A stretch of 49,437 nucleotides of DNA from Methylibium sp. (GTDB lineage: Bacteria; Pseudomonadota; Gammaproteobacteria; Burkholderiales; Burkholderiaceae_C). The stretch spans positions 1 to 49,437 of the forward strand of contig PNNH01000090.1 of NCBI GenBank assembly GCA_013824165.1. The letters are read 5' to 3'. Shown piece after piece: positions 10,806 through 19,738 of the stretch. A model generated the notes under the pieces. It was not told where the DNA came from. It searched no databases and saw nothing but the letters and a program-made list of their open reading frames with translations. The position numbers and the translations under genes were made by a program. Position 1 is the stretch's first letter, and the number at the start of each line of letters is the position of its first letter.

Positions 10806-11989
10806 GTAAGCTCGGCCTGAGCACCCTGCTGCTCGTCAGCCTGTTCAGCGGCGCTGCGCAGGCCCAGAGCGCCGCGCCCAAGCTACTGGTCTGGATCAAT
10901 GGCGACAAGGCCTACAACGGACTGCAGAAGGTGGGTGACGCCTTCGAAAAGCTGTCCGGCGTGCGGGTGGTGGTCGAGCATCCGGTCGACGCCACCGACA
11001 AGTTCCAGCAGGCCACCGGTGCCGGCAAGGGGCCGGACATCTTCTGCTGGCCGCACGACCGCGTCGGCGAATGGGCCAAGTCCGGCCTGCTGACACCGCT
11101 GCGGCCCAGCAAGAAGCTGCTGGCGGAGAACGAGGTCACGGCCTGGCAGGCGCTGTCCTATCAGGGCCGCATCTGGGGCTACCCCATCGCGATCGAGACC
11201 ACCGGGCTGATCTACAACAAGGCTCTCGTCGACAAGCCGCCAGCCAGCTTCGACGAACTGCTGCAACTCGACAAGAAGCTGGCGGCCCAGGGCAAGCGCG
11301 CCATCCTGTGGGACTACAACAAGAGCTTCTTCAGCTGGCCGCTGCTGGCGGGCGCGGGCGGACAGATCTTCGGCCGCAATGCGCAGGGTGATTTCGACCC
11401 GGCCCAGGTCGGCGTCAACAATGCCGGCGCGCTGGCCGGTGCCGAGATGATCCAGCGCCTGCTGCGCGACGGCCATATGCCCAAGGGCGCACGCTACGCC
11501 GAGATGGAAAGCGCATTCGCGCGCGGCGAGGTGGCCATGATGATCTCCGGGCCCTGGGCCTGGGACAACGCGCGACGCGCCAAAATCGATTTCGGCGTGG
11601 CGCCGATTCCCGCCGTGCTGCCCGGCAAGCCGTCCAAGCCCTTTGTCGGCGTGCTGGGCTGCATGATTGCCGCGCCGTCCAAGAACAAGGACATCGCCCG
11701 CGAGTTCCTCGAGCAGCATCTGCTGCGCCCCGAGGCACTGAAGGTGCTGGACGCCGACGTGCCCATCGGCGTGCCGGCCAACAAGGCCTTCTATGCCGAG
11801 CTGGCGGTCAACCCGCTGATCAAGGCCAGCATGGAAAACGCCCGCCTGGGTGAGCCTATTCCCAACATCCCCGAGGTCGGCCGTTTCTGGACCGCCATGG
11901 ACGCCGCTCTGGAAGCCATCACCAACGGACTGCAGTCGCCCAAGGACGCGCTGAACGGCGCGGCCGCCCGCATGCAGCTCAAGCCATGA
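10802..11989 (+). CDS. malE: Periplasmic maltodextrin-binding protein (MalE-like)
   Basis: This is the periplasmic solute receptor for the ABC importer. The 395-residue protein begins with a signal peptide, MSKLGLSTLLLVSLFSGAAQAQS, cleaved after AQA. The mature start KLLVWINGDKAYNGLQKVG closely parallels E. coli MalE, as do the blocks GKGPDIFCWPHDRVGEWAKSG and MISGPWAWDNARRAKIDFGV. Together they support maltose/maltodextrin over glycerol phosphate. The gene overlaps both neighbours by four bases (ATGA), so the four importer genes look translationally coupled. A single copy is present, with no lipobox cysteine, as expected for a freely diffusing Gram-negative binding protein. Confidence 0.92.
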   Translation: MSKLGLSTLLLVSLFSGAAQAQSAAPKLLVWINGDKAYNGLQKVGDAFEKLSGVRVVVEHPVDATDKFQQATGAGKGPDIFCWPHDRVGEWAKSGLLTPLRPSKKLLAENEVTAWQALSYQGRIWGYPIAIETTGLIYNKALVDKPPASFDELLQLDKKLAAQGKRAILWDYNKSFFSWPLLAGAGGQIFGRNAQGDFDPAQVGVNNAGALAGAEMIQRLLRDGHMPKGARYAEMESAFARGEVAMMISGPWAWDNARRAKIDFGVAPIPAVLPGKPSKPFVGVLGCMIAAPSKNKDIAREFLEQHLLRPEALKVLDADVPIGVPANKAFYAELAVNPLIKASMENARLGEPIPNIPEVGRFWTAMDAALEAITNGLQSPKDALNGAAARMQLKP

Positions 11990-13596
11990 ACGCCGCCGCC
12001 GATTCCGCCCCGGCACGCAGCGCACCGCTGCGCAGCGCCTACGGACGCCTGCCGGATAGCTTGCCGCAGCGCCTGGGCCGCCTGCTGCGCTGGCCGCTCA
12101 CCGCAGCCGCCCTGCTGGGCGCGTTGTACCTGGTGTTTCTGGTCTATATGGCCGGCCAGACGAGCTGGGCGCTGGGCACGCTGACCTTGCTGGCCGCCGG
12201 TTTCTACGCCTATCTCAGCCGGGCCAGCTTTGCGCTGCGCTACCTGTTTCCCGGCATCGCCGGCATGCTGGTGTTCGTGGCGTTTCCGCTGATCTATACC
12301 GCGCAGATCGGCTTCACCAACTATTCCTCAGCGCATCTACTCAGCGAGGAGCGCGCACGCGACTACCTGCTCGACCAGCATGAGGTGATGGAAGCCCAGG
12401 TGCTGAACTTCACGCTGCACACCGATGCGACCGACGCCACCCAGTACCGCCTGCTACTCAGCGATCCCGAGCTGGCGACGCCGCTGTGGCTGTCCCCAGC
12501 GCTGACACTGACGAGCAGCGCTCCGATCCGATTGACGGTGCAGGCCGCTGCCGACACCAAGCTGCCGGCCGCTGACACGGCACTGCCGCTGCGCGAGCTG
12601 ATCCGCCATCGCGACGCGCTGCGCGGGCTGACGCTGCAAGTGCCGGGCCAGCCTGAGCTGCGCTATCTGGGCCTGCGCGAGTTCGGCCCGGTCCAGCAGC
12701 ACTGGCAAGCCTCGTCCGATGGCAGCCTGACGCGCCACAGCGATGGCCAGGCCTTCAAGCCGGACCGCGAGCGCGGCAATTTCAGCAGCGCCAGCGGCGA
12801 ACTGCTGCAACCTGGCTTCAAGGTGATGGTGGGCTGGCGCAACTACGCCCGCATGGTGCTGGACGCCGACTTCCGCGGCCCCTTCCTGGCCATCTTCAGC
12901 TGGACCGTGCTGTTCTCGGCCCTCACCGTGCTGTTCGCCACCGCCATTGGCATGCTGCTGGCCGTGCTGCTGAACTGGGAAGACCTGAAGTACCGCGCCA
13001 CCTACCGCACCCTGTTGTTCCTGCCCTATGCGGTGCCGGGCTTCATCTCCATCCTGGTGTTCAAGGGTCTGTTCAACCAGAACTTCGGCGAGATCAATGC
13101 CATTCTGGATGCCTTGCTGGGCGTCAAGCCGGCCTGGTTCGCCGATCCGCTGCTGGCCAAGGTCATGCTGCTGATCGTCAATGTGTGGCTGGGCTATCCC
13201 TACATCATGATTCTGTGCGCCGGCCTGCTGAAGGCGATTCCGGCCGATCTGTATGAGGCCTCGGCCATCGCCGGCGCCGGTCCGCTGACCAACTTCTTCA
13301 AGATCACCGCGCCGCTGATCATCAAGCCGCTGGCGCCGCTGCTGGTCTCGGCCTTCGCCTTTAACTTCAACAACTTCGTGTTGATCGCGCTGCTCACCGA
13401 CGGGCGGCCCGATTTCCTGAGCACCAAGATTCCCGCCGGGCAGACCGACATCCTGGTGTCCTACACCTACCGCATCGCCTTCAAGGATTCGGGCTCGGAC
13501 TTCGGCCTGGCCGCGGCGATCTCGACACTGATCTTCTTCCTGGTGGCAGCCCTGTCGCTGCTGAATCTGCGCCTGATGCGCAAGACACAAGACTGA
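11986..13596 (+). CDS. malF: Maltodextrin ABC transporter permease MalF
   Basis: This inner-membrane permease subunit pairs with the MalG product. The 536-residue length is that of E. coli-type MalF and far above the roughly 300 residues of most sugar permeases. Two N-terminal membrane segments are followed by FPGIAGMLVFVAFPLIYTAQ near residue 90, then a large periplasmic P2-like loop (about residues 110-290) that contacts the binding protein in E. coli. Six C-terminal membrane segments follow. The coupling (EAA) loop is YEASAIAGAGPLTNFFKI near residue 422. The ATG overlaps the malE stop by four bases; malG starts 12 bases after it ends. Confidence 0.94.
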   Translation: MNAAADSAPARSAPLRSAYGRLPDSLPQRLGRLLRWPLTAAALLGALYLVFLVYMAGQTSWALGTLTLLAAGFYAYLSRASFALRYLFPGIAGMLVFVAFPLIYTAQIGFTNYSSAHLLSEERARDYLLDQHEVMEAQVLNFTLHTDATDATQYRLLLSDPELATPLWLSPALTLTSSAPIRLTVQAAADTKLPAADTALPLRELIRHRDALRGLTLQVPGQPELRYLGLREFGPVQQHWQASSDGSLTRHSDGQAFKPDRERGNFSSASGELLQPGFKVMVGWRNYARMVLDADFRGPFLAIFSWTVLFSALTVLFATAIGMLLAVLLNWEDLKYRATYRTLLFLPYAVPGFISILVFKGLFNQNFGEINAILDALLGVKPAWFADPLLAKVMLLIVNVWLGYPYIMILCAGLLKAIPADLYEASAIAGAGPLTNFFKITAPLIIKPLAPLLVSAFAFNFNNFVLIALLTDGRPDFLSTKIPAGQTDILVSYTYRIAFKDSGSDFGLAAAISTLIFFLVAALSLLNLRLMRKTQD

Positions 13597-13608
13597 GACC
13601 CACACACC

Positions 13609-14499
13609 ATGGCCATCGTCCGAGGTAAACAAGCCCGCTGGCGCGTCTTCGCAGCGCATGCGCTGCTGTGGGGCTTTCTCGCGCTGACGCTGTTTCCGCT
13701 GCTGGCGGTGCTGTCGATCTCGCTGCGCCCGGGCAACTTCGCCACCGGCAGCCTGATCCCCAGCGAGATCAGCCTGGAGCACTGGAAGCTGGCGCTGGGC
13801 ATCCCTTACCAGGCCGAGGACGGCAGTTGGGTGCAGCCGCCCTTCCCGGTGCTGCTGTGGCTGTGGAACTCGGTCAAGATCGCCACCGTCTCGGCGCTGC
13901 TGATCGTCGCCATCTCGACCACCGCGGCCTATGCCTTCGCGCGGCTGCGCTTTCGCTTCAAGCTGCCGCTGCTCAACAGCATGCTGCTGCTGCAGATGTT
14001 CCCGCCGGTGCTGGCCCTGGTGGCCATCTACGCGATCTTCGAAACCCTGGGCAACCACCTGCCCTGGCTGGGCATCGAGACCCACGCCGGCCTGGTGCTG
14101 GCCTATCTGGGCGGCGTGGCCACGCACGTCTGGACCATCAAGGGCTATTTCGAGACCATTCCGGTGGAGATCGAGGAATGCGCCAAAGTGGACGGCGCCA
14201 CGCACTGGCAGGCCTTCCGCCGGGTGCTGCTGCCAATGGCCGTGCCCATCCTGATGGTGGTGTTCGTGCTGGCCTTCATCGGCACCATCATCGAGTACCC
14301 GGTGGCCTCGGTGCTGCTGCGCGAGGAAGCCAACCTGACTCTGGCGGTGGGCTCAAAGTACTTCCTGCACGACCAGCGTTTCCTGTGGGGCGACTTCGCC
14401 GCGGCGGCCGTGCTGTCGGGTCTGCCGATCACGCTGGTGTTCCTGCTGGCGCAGCGCTGGATCGTCTCCGGGCTTACAGCCGGCGGCGTCAAGGGCTGA
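13609..14499 (+). CDS. malG: Maltodextrin ABC transporter permease MalG
   Basis: This is the second permease subunit of the importer, 296 residues with about six membrane segments. The EAA loop [19 protein letters not shown] near residue 188 contacts the ATPase. The blocks [20 protein letters not shown] and [15 protein letters not shown] are typical of MalG. It follows malF by 12 bases and precedes the amylase gene by 34. A purine-rich ribosome site (GAGGA near 14523) lies in that gap, which places the amylase in the same operon. Confidence 0.93.
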   Translation: MAIVRGKQARWRVFAAHALLWGFLALTLFPLLAVLSISLRPGNFATGSLIPSEISLEHWKLALGIPYQAEDGSWVQPPFPVLLWLWNSVKIATVSALLIVAISTTAAYAFARLRFRFKLPLLNSMLLLQMFPPVLALVAIYAIFETLGNHLPWLGIETHAGLVLAYLGGVATHVWTIKGYFETIPVEIEECAKVDGATHWQAFRRVLLPMAVPILMVVFVLAFIGTIIEYPVASVLLREEANLTLAVGSKYFLHDQRFLWGDFAAAAVLSGLPITLVFLLAQRWIVSGLTAGGVKG

Positions 14500-14533
14500 G
14501 CCCACAAGCCCCGCCCATGTCCCGAGGACTCCG

Positions 14534-17215
14534 ATGATCAAGCTCGAACAGATTCTGCGCCTGGCGGCCGCTCTCTTGCCTCTAACGGCGGCATTGCCAC
14601 AGGCCAGCGCCGCCGATTGCAAGCCCAGCCCGCTGGGCGAGCGCACCTTGTATCTGCGTGGCACGCTCAACAACTGGGCGGCCGAGCCGGCCCAGCGCTT
14701 TCGCTATGTCTGCGATCGCTACGAACTCGTCACCGAGCTCAAGGGCGAACAGCGCTTCAAGATCGCTGACGAGGATTGGTCGGCCGACGCCGACTTCGGC
14801 GGCGCGCTGCCAACCCTGCAGCTCAAGGGCCAGGAACTGCGCCAGACCTTCCCGGGCGGCGCCCACAAGCTGGAGCTGCGTATGAACGATGGCCAGGCCC
14901 CTTCCCTGACAGTGGCCGCCTGCGGGCGCGCGCCGCTGGGCGACACCAAGCTCTACCTGCGCGGCAGCATGAACAGCTGGGCGGCGCTGGACGAGTACCT
15001 GCTGCAGCACCGCTGCGGCGCCTACGAGCTGGACATCGAGCTGATTGGCGCGCATGACTTCAAGATCGCCGACTCAGCCTGGACCCCGGCCACCACCTTC
15101 AGCGCTGCAGGCGGAAGCAACCACAGCCTGCGATTCGACGGTCGCCACACCGTGCGCCTGGAGCTGTCGGCCGGACGGCCGCGTGTCAGCCTGCTCGCCG
15201 GCCCACCCGGCGCTGCAGCGGCCGCCATCAGCGATCCGCTGGCACTGAGCCTGCGCTACGACTCGCGCCAGCTCAGCCACAAAAGCCCCTTCGGCGCGCT
15301 GCCCAGCGGCACCGAGGTCGACTTCGCACTCGACGCCCTGCCGGGCGTGCAGGCACTGGAGCTGGTGATCGAGCGCCGCCGGCTTGAAGGCAACCAAGAG
15401 CTGCTCGAATACCGCGAGCTGGCCCGCCTGGCGATGCGCAAGAGCGCCGAAGGCGCGCGCGAGCGCTGGCGCGCGCGCTACCGTTTCGCCGACGCGGCCG
15501 TCTACGGCTACTACTTCGTGGTCACCATCGCGGGTCGCCGCTACGTCTACCAGAACAACCGCGACAGCGTGTACTGGACCCGCGAGAAGGGCACGATGGG
15601 GCTCGGCGAGGTGGCTGAGCTGCCCGAGCAGACGCGCCTCATCCGCCGCTACCGGCAGACGGTGTACGCCGGCGATTTCAAGGTGCCGGACTGGGCGCGC
15701 GACACTGTCTACTACTACATCTTCCCCGAGAGATTCCGCAACGGCGACAAGCGCAACGACCCCAAGCCGGGGCGCGACCGCTACCAGAATCATGGCATCG
15801 AAGTCCATGCGCGCTGGAACGAGAAGCCCTACAAGCCCGCCGGCCCAGGTGAGGTCGGCGACGGCTCGGACAGCGTCTTCAACAATGACTTCTTCGGTGG
15901 TGACCTGCAGGGCATCATCGACAAGCTCGACTACATCCAGTCACTCGGCGCCAACGCGATCTACATGACGCCAGTGTTCCGCGCCGCCAGCAATCACAAG
16001 TACGACACCGCCGACTACAAGCAGATCGACCCGGCCTTCGGCACGAACGCGGATTTTCAGCGTCTCACGCAGGAAGCGGCCAAGCGCGGCATTCGCGTGA
16101 TACCCGATACCTCGCTGAACCATGTCGGCAGTGATTCGCCCTACTTCAACCGTTACGGCAACTATCCGCCCGGCGGCGCCTTCGACAAGGGCCGGCTCAA
16201 CCCGAGCTCGCGCTATGCCCGCTGGTTCAAGCTGGACCCAAGCAAAGCCAATCCCGAGGACCAGTACCAGGGCTGGGTCGGCGTGAAGGACCTGCCCGAG
16301 ATCGACAAGAGCTCGGCCGACTTCCGCGCCTTTGCCTACCAGGACGCCGATTCGGTGATGAAGCTGTGGCTCGATCGCGGTGCTGCCGGCTGGCGCATGG
16401 ACGTAGCGCCTTGGGTGCCGGATGACTTCTGGCGCGAATGGCGTGCCGCGATCAAGGCCCACAAGCCCGACGCCCTGACGATCGCCGAGACCTGGTTCGA
16501 CGCCAGCAAGTTCTTCCTCGGCGACAGCTTCGACTCGACGATGAACTACATCTTCCGCAACACGGTGCTGGACTATGCGGCCGGCGGCGCGGCCGACAAG
16601 CTCTACGCCAACCTGGAACTGCTGCGCGAGGCCTATCCACAGCAAGCGCTATATGCGCTGATGAACCTGCTGTCCACCCACGACCAGCCGCGGGCATTGC
16701 ACCACTTCGGCCACCATGACGACGCCAACACCAAGACCCTCGCCGAAGCCAAGCAGCGCCTGCGCCTGGCCCTGTTGTTCCAGATGAGTTATCCCGGCGC
16801 GCCAACCATCTACTACGGCGACGAGGTGGGCCTGGGCGGCGGCGACGACCCGGACAACCGCCGCCCCTACCCTTGGACCGACGAAGGCGGCCAACCGGAC
16901 ACGGCACTGCTGGCCGACTTCAAGCGCCTGACGCAAATGCGCCAAAGCCACCCGGTGCTGCGCCACGGCAGCCTGCAAGCGCCCTTGCATCTGGATGCGC
17001 ATGTGATCGTGCTGGCCCGCCAGTCGGGCCGAAGCTGGGCATTGACCGCGACCAACAATGCCGCGACGGCGCAACGCGTGCGGCTGGCGATGCCTGAGGC
17101 GCTGCGCCAGGCCGAGTGGCACGACGCGCTTGATGGCCGCGTGCTGCGGCCGGTGGACGGCCATCTGGAGCTGGAGATCCCGCCGCTGTTCGGCCGCGTG
17201 CTGCTGTGGAACTGA
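14534..17215 (+). CDS. Secreted neopullulanase-type alpha-amylase with two N-terminal repeat modules
   Basis: This is an 893-residue exported GH13 glucan hydrolase. A signal peptide ends near residue 26 (LPQASA). Two homologous modules of about 100 residues follow: LYLRGTLNNWAA with RFKIADEDW, and LYLRGSMNSWAA with DFKIADSAW. They resemble X25-type pullulanase/starch-binding modules. A third Ig-like domain (about 230-360) resembles the CBM34-like domain of neopullulanases. The catalytic barrel begins near DWARDTVYYYIFPERFRNGD, with nucleophile D623 in GWRMDVAPW, acid/base E652 in IAETWFD and D717 in STHDQPR. It follows the importer genes and probably cuts dextrins in the periplasm or outside. 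Whether it acts on alpha-1,6 bonds or cyclodextrins cannot be read from sequence. Confidence 0.88.
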   Translation: MIKLEQILRLAAALLPLTAALPQASAADCKPSPLGERTLYLRGTLNNWAAEPAQRFRYVCDRYELVTELKGEQRFKIADEDWSADADFGGALPTLQLKGQELRQTFPGGAHKLELRMNDGQAPSLTVAACGRAPLGDTKLYLRGSMNSWAALDEYLLQHRCGAYELDIELIGAHDFKIADSAWTPATTFSAAGGSNHSLRFDGRHTVRLELSAGRPRVSLLAGPPGAAAAAISDPLALSLRYDSRQLSHKSPFGALPSGTEVDFALDALPGVQALELVIERRRLEGNQELLEYRELARLAMRKSAEGARERWRARYRFADAAVYGYYFVVTIAGRRYVYQNNRDSVYWTREKGTMGLGEVAELPEQTRLIRRYRQTVYAGDFKVPDWARDTVYYYIFPERFRNGDKRNDPKPGRDRYQNHGIEVHARWNEKPYKPAGPGEVGDGSDSVFNNDFFGGDLQGIIDKLDYIQSLGANAIYMTPVFRAASNHKYDTADYKQIDPAFGTNADFQRLTQEAAKRGIRVIPDTSLNHVGSDSPYFNRYGNYPPGGAFDKGRLNPSSRYARWFKLDPSKANPEDQYQGWVGVKDLPEIDKSSADFRAFAYQDADSVMKLWLDRGAAGWRMDVAPWVPDDFWREWRAAIKAHKPDALTIAETWFDASKFFLGDSFDSTMNYIFRNTVLDYAAGGAADKLYANLELLREAYPQQALYALMNLLSTHDQPRALHHFGHHDDANTKTLAEAKQRLRLALLFQMSYPGAPTIYYGDEVGLGGGDDPDNRRPYPWTDEGGQPDTALLADFKRLTQMRQSHPVLRHGSLQAPLHLDAHVIVLARQSGRSWALTATNNAATAQRVRLAMPEALRQAEWHDALDGRVLRPVDGHLELEIPPLFGRVLLWN

Positions 17216-18093
17216 GGCCGCTCGGGCGCAGCGGCCTGCAGGTCTCGGCGCTGGGCTTTGGTGCCATGCATCTGAACGATGATCGCATCAGCGAGGCCGA
17301 GGCCGGCCGCCTGCTCAATGCCGTGCTGGACCTGGGCGTGAATCTGATCGACACCGCTCGCAGCTACGGGCTCAGCGAAGAGCGCATCGGGCGCCACCTG
17401 GCGCACCGGCGCCAGGAGTTCCTTCTGTCCACCAAGGTGGGCTACGGCGTCGAGGGCGTGCCCGACTGGAGCCATGACTGCATCGTTCGCGGTGTGGAAC
17501 GCGCGCTGGGCCTGATGCGTACCGATGTGATCGACATCGTGCATCTGCACTCCTGCCCGCTCGCCGTGTTGCAGCAAGGCGAGGTGACACGTGCGCTGCT
17601 GGATTGCCAGCGCGTGGGCAAGCTGCGCGTGGCGGCCTACTCGGGCGACAACGACGAGCTGGACTTCGCGCTGCTCAGCGGCGCCTTCGGCTCGGTGCAA
17701 ACCTCGGTCAGCCTGTGTGATCAGGTCAATTTGCATGACAGGCTGGGTCAGGCGCAGCAGCGCGGCATCGGTGTGCTGGCGAAGCGCCCGCTCGCCGGTT
17801 CGATCTGGCGTTTCCTGCAACGCCCCGCTGATGCGGCTGAAGCCGCGTACTGGGAGCGTTGGCAGGCCATGGACCTGGATGGCCTGCGCGCTGACATGGC
17901 GGCTGACGAACTGGCGCTTCGCTTCGCCGGGCACCAGCCCGGCGTCGCCTGCGCGCTGGTCGGAACCTCCAGCCTCGACCGTCTGCGCCGCAACCTCGCC
18001 CTGTTCGACAAAGGCCCGCTGCCATCCAGCGTGCAAGCCCAGCTGAACCAGCGCTTCATGCGCCAGGGCGAGGCCTGGCCTGGGTTGATTTGA
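17206..18093 (+). CDS. Aldo/keto reductase
   Basis: This is a 295-residue NAD(P)H-dependent oxidoreductase of the aldo/keto reductase barrel family. The catalytic tetrad is visible: Asp and Tyr in LIDTARSYGLSEERIG, Lys in LLSTKVGYG and His in DIVHLHSC. The N-terminus LRPLGRSGLQVSALGFG is typical. It starts with GTG at 17206, inside the last codons of the amylase gene (10-base overlap), so it is probably translated with it. Its substrate is unknown. Position suggests a sugar or sugar-derived aldehyde, but members of this family are often placed by chance next to sugar operons. Confidence 0.85.
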   Translation: MELRPLGRSGLQVSALGFGAMHLNDDRISEAEAGRLLNAVLDLGVNLIDTARSYGLSEERIGRHLAHRRQEFLLSTKVGYGVEGVPDWSHDCIVRGVERALGLMRTDVIDIVHLHSCPLAVLQQGEVTRALLDCQRVGKLRVAAYSGDNDELDFALLSGAFGSVQTSVSLCDQVNLHDRLGQAQQRGIGVLAKRPLAGSIWRFLQRPADAAEAAYWERWQAMDLDGLRADMAADELALRFAGHQPGVACALVGTSSLDRLRRNLALFDKGPLPSSVQAQLNQRFMRQGEAWPGLI

Positions 18094-18102
18094 GGGTTGG
18101 AT

Positions 18103-19614
18103 TCAGCTGCGCGCCGCGCTGCAATGCTGCGCGATGTAGCCACCATGCTCGGGCATCACGTCCACGCACTTGGCAATCACCTGCCGCACGCTGTCCAGAT
18201 AGCTGGCAGTTTCCGCATCGCCAGGCAGATCGGCCAGCGGGTGGTAGGCCTCCGGGATCAGGTTCTGGCCCTGCATCACCTGCAGCCAGGCGACTTCCGA
18301 GAACAGCTCGTTGTCGAAGCGAACGATGCGGCCGCGCGTCTTGTACAGCTCGATCTTGCGCTTGAGCGAGGCCGGAATTTCCATCGCCGCGCAGGCCTGC
18401 CAGAAGGCTGAGTCGCTGCGCTGATTGAGGTGGTAGTGCAGGATGATGAAGTCCCGCACGCTCTCAAACTCGAAGCGGTTCTGGCGGTTGAACTCAGCAA
18501 TGTCAGCGTCACTGAAGCCGCTGTCGGGGAAGAAGTCGATCAGGCGCTGGATCGAAGCCTGGATCAGATGGATGCTGGTGGACTCCAGCGGCTCCAGGAA
18601 GCCGCTGGCCAGGCCGATGGCCACCACATTGCGATTCCAGCCGAGCTTGCGCATGCCGGTGCGGAAGGGAATCAGCCGCGGCTCGGCCAAGGCGGGCGCA
18701 TCCAGATTCGCCAGCAAGGTGGCAGCAGCCTCATCGTCCGAAACATGTCGGCTGCAGTAGACATGGCCATTGCCGGTGCGGTGCTGCAGCGGGATGCGCC
18801 ACTGCCAGCCAGCACGATGTGCGGTGGAGCGTGTGTAGGGTGTGAGCTGCGGCACCGATTCGCAAGGCACGGCCAGTGCGCGGTCGCAAGGCAGCCAGTG
18901 CGTCCAATCCTCGTAGCCGGTCTGCAGAGCCTGCTCGATGAGAAGGCCGCGGAAACCCGAGCAATCGATGAAGAGCTCACCCTCTACACGGGTGCCTGAA
19001 TCCAGCTCAACCGCGCTGACATGGCCATCGCCTTCGCGCTGGAGCACCTGGCGGATCTTGCCCTCGACACGTGTGACGCCGCGCTCTTCGGACAGGCGCC
19101 TGAGGTACTTGGCATAGAGGCTGGCGTCGAAGTGGTAGGCGTAGGCGATGTCGCCCAAGGGCGAGTTGCCCAGATCGTGGCGCGGAGGCATGAACTTGTT
19201 GGCCTTTGCCGCCATGCGCGTGATGGAGTAAGCCTCCAGTGGCGCAGCCCGGCCGAGTGCGGCCATCTTCAGCCAGTACTGCTCGAAGCGCACGGTCCAC
19301 AGATCCTGGCCGAAACGCCCGAAACCATGGGTGTAGCGATCGCCGAGTTGCCCCCAGTTGACGAACTCGATGCCCAACTTGAAGCTGCCCTGCGTGGCGC
19401 GCACGAAGTCGTTCTCGTCGATGCCGACGATCTTGTTGAAGAGCTGGATCATCGGAATCGTCGCCTCACCGACGCCGACGATGCCGATCTCGTCGGACTC
19501 AACCAGCGTGATCGAGTAACGCCCCTTCAGCACGGCGGCCAGGGCTGCAGCCGTCATCCAGCCGGCCGTGCCGCCGCCGACGATGACGAGGTTCTTGATG
19601 GGCTTTGCTTGCAT
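18103..19614 (-). CDS. Flavin-dependent tryptophan-halogenase-like protein
   Basis: This is a 503-residue FADH2-dependent halogenase-type protein. The FAD-binding motif VGGGTAGWMTAAALA lies at residues 12-26. K79 in GSFKLGIEF sits at the position of the catalytic lysine of PrnA. The WxWxIP motif is present as GWQWRIP, and the EPLEST segment carries the conserved glutamate. All hallmark residues are intact, so an active halogenase is plausible. Relatives are often encoded beside TonB-dependent receptors in Xanthomonas, Caulobacter and Brevundimonas, with few known substrates. Here it is on the same strand as a secreted amylase and a TonB receptor but 124 bases beyond the amylase stop, behind a terminator. 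The substrate is unknown; free tryptophan is not indicated by context. Confidence 0.87.
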   Translation of the reverse strand: MQAKPIKNLVIVGGGTAGWMTAAALAAVLKGRYSITLVESDEIGIVGVGEATIPMIQLFNKIVGIDENDFVRATQGSFKLGIEFVNWGQLGDRYTHGFGRFGQDLWTVRFEQYWLKMAALGRAAPLEAYSITRMAAKANKFMPPRHDLGNSPLGDIAYAYHFDASLYAKYLRRLSEERGVTRVEGKIRQVLQREGDGHVSAVELDSGTRVEGELFIDCSGFRGLLIEQALQTGYEDWTHWLPCDRALAVPCESVPQLTPYTRSTAHRAGWQWRIPLQHRTGNGHVYCSRHVSDDEAAATLLANLDAPALAEPRLIPFRTGMRKLGWNRNVVAIGLASGFLEPLESTSIHLIQASIQRLIDFFPDSGFSDADIAEFNRQNRFEFESVRDFIILHYHLNQRSDSAFWQACAAMEIPASLKRKIELYKTRGRIVRFDNELFSEVAWLQVMQGQNLIPEAYHPLADLPGDAETASYLDSVRQVIAKCVDVMPEHGGYIAQHCSAARS

Positions 19615-19693
19615 CGAAATTCCAAAATTTCTGCGCCGCTGGCCTTATACCGCCTGCAGGCCCGGGACGGCCAAGCCCGCAGCGGACTCGGAC

Positions 19694-19721
19694 AAAAAAA
19701 GGGTGCCGCTGAGGCACCCTT
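19694..19721 (-). terminator. Rho-independent terminator of the CGTase-like amylase gene
   Basis: Read on the minus strand, GGGTGCC, loop TCAGC and GGCACCC are followed by seven T residues (A-run at 19694-19700 on the plus strand). It begins 18 bases past the amylase stop, so amylase transcripts should end here. The halogenase then needs its own promoter or read-through. Confidence 0.85.
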
Positions 19722-19738
19722 GCGTTCAGCGGGCGCGC

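Noticed and set aside
12454-14205. 583-codon minus-strand frame opposite malF/malG
   Set aside because: It is a shadow of two well-supported permease genes, with Gln/His-rich low-complexity translation.
18103-19614. Annotation of the halogenase as a tryptophan 7-halogenase
   Set aside because: Catalytic residues support a flavin-dependent halogenase, but nothing in the sequence or context indicates regiospecific tryptophan chlorination.
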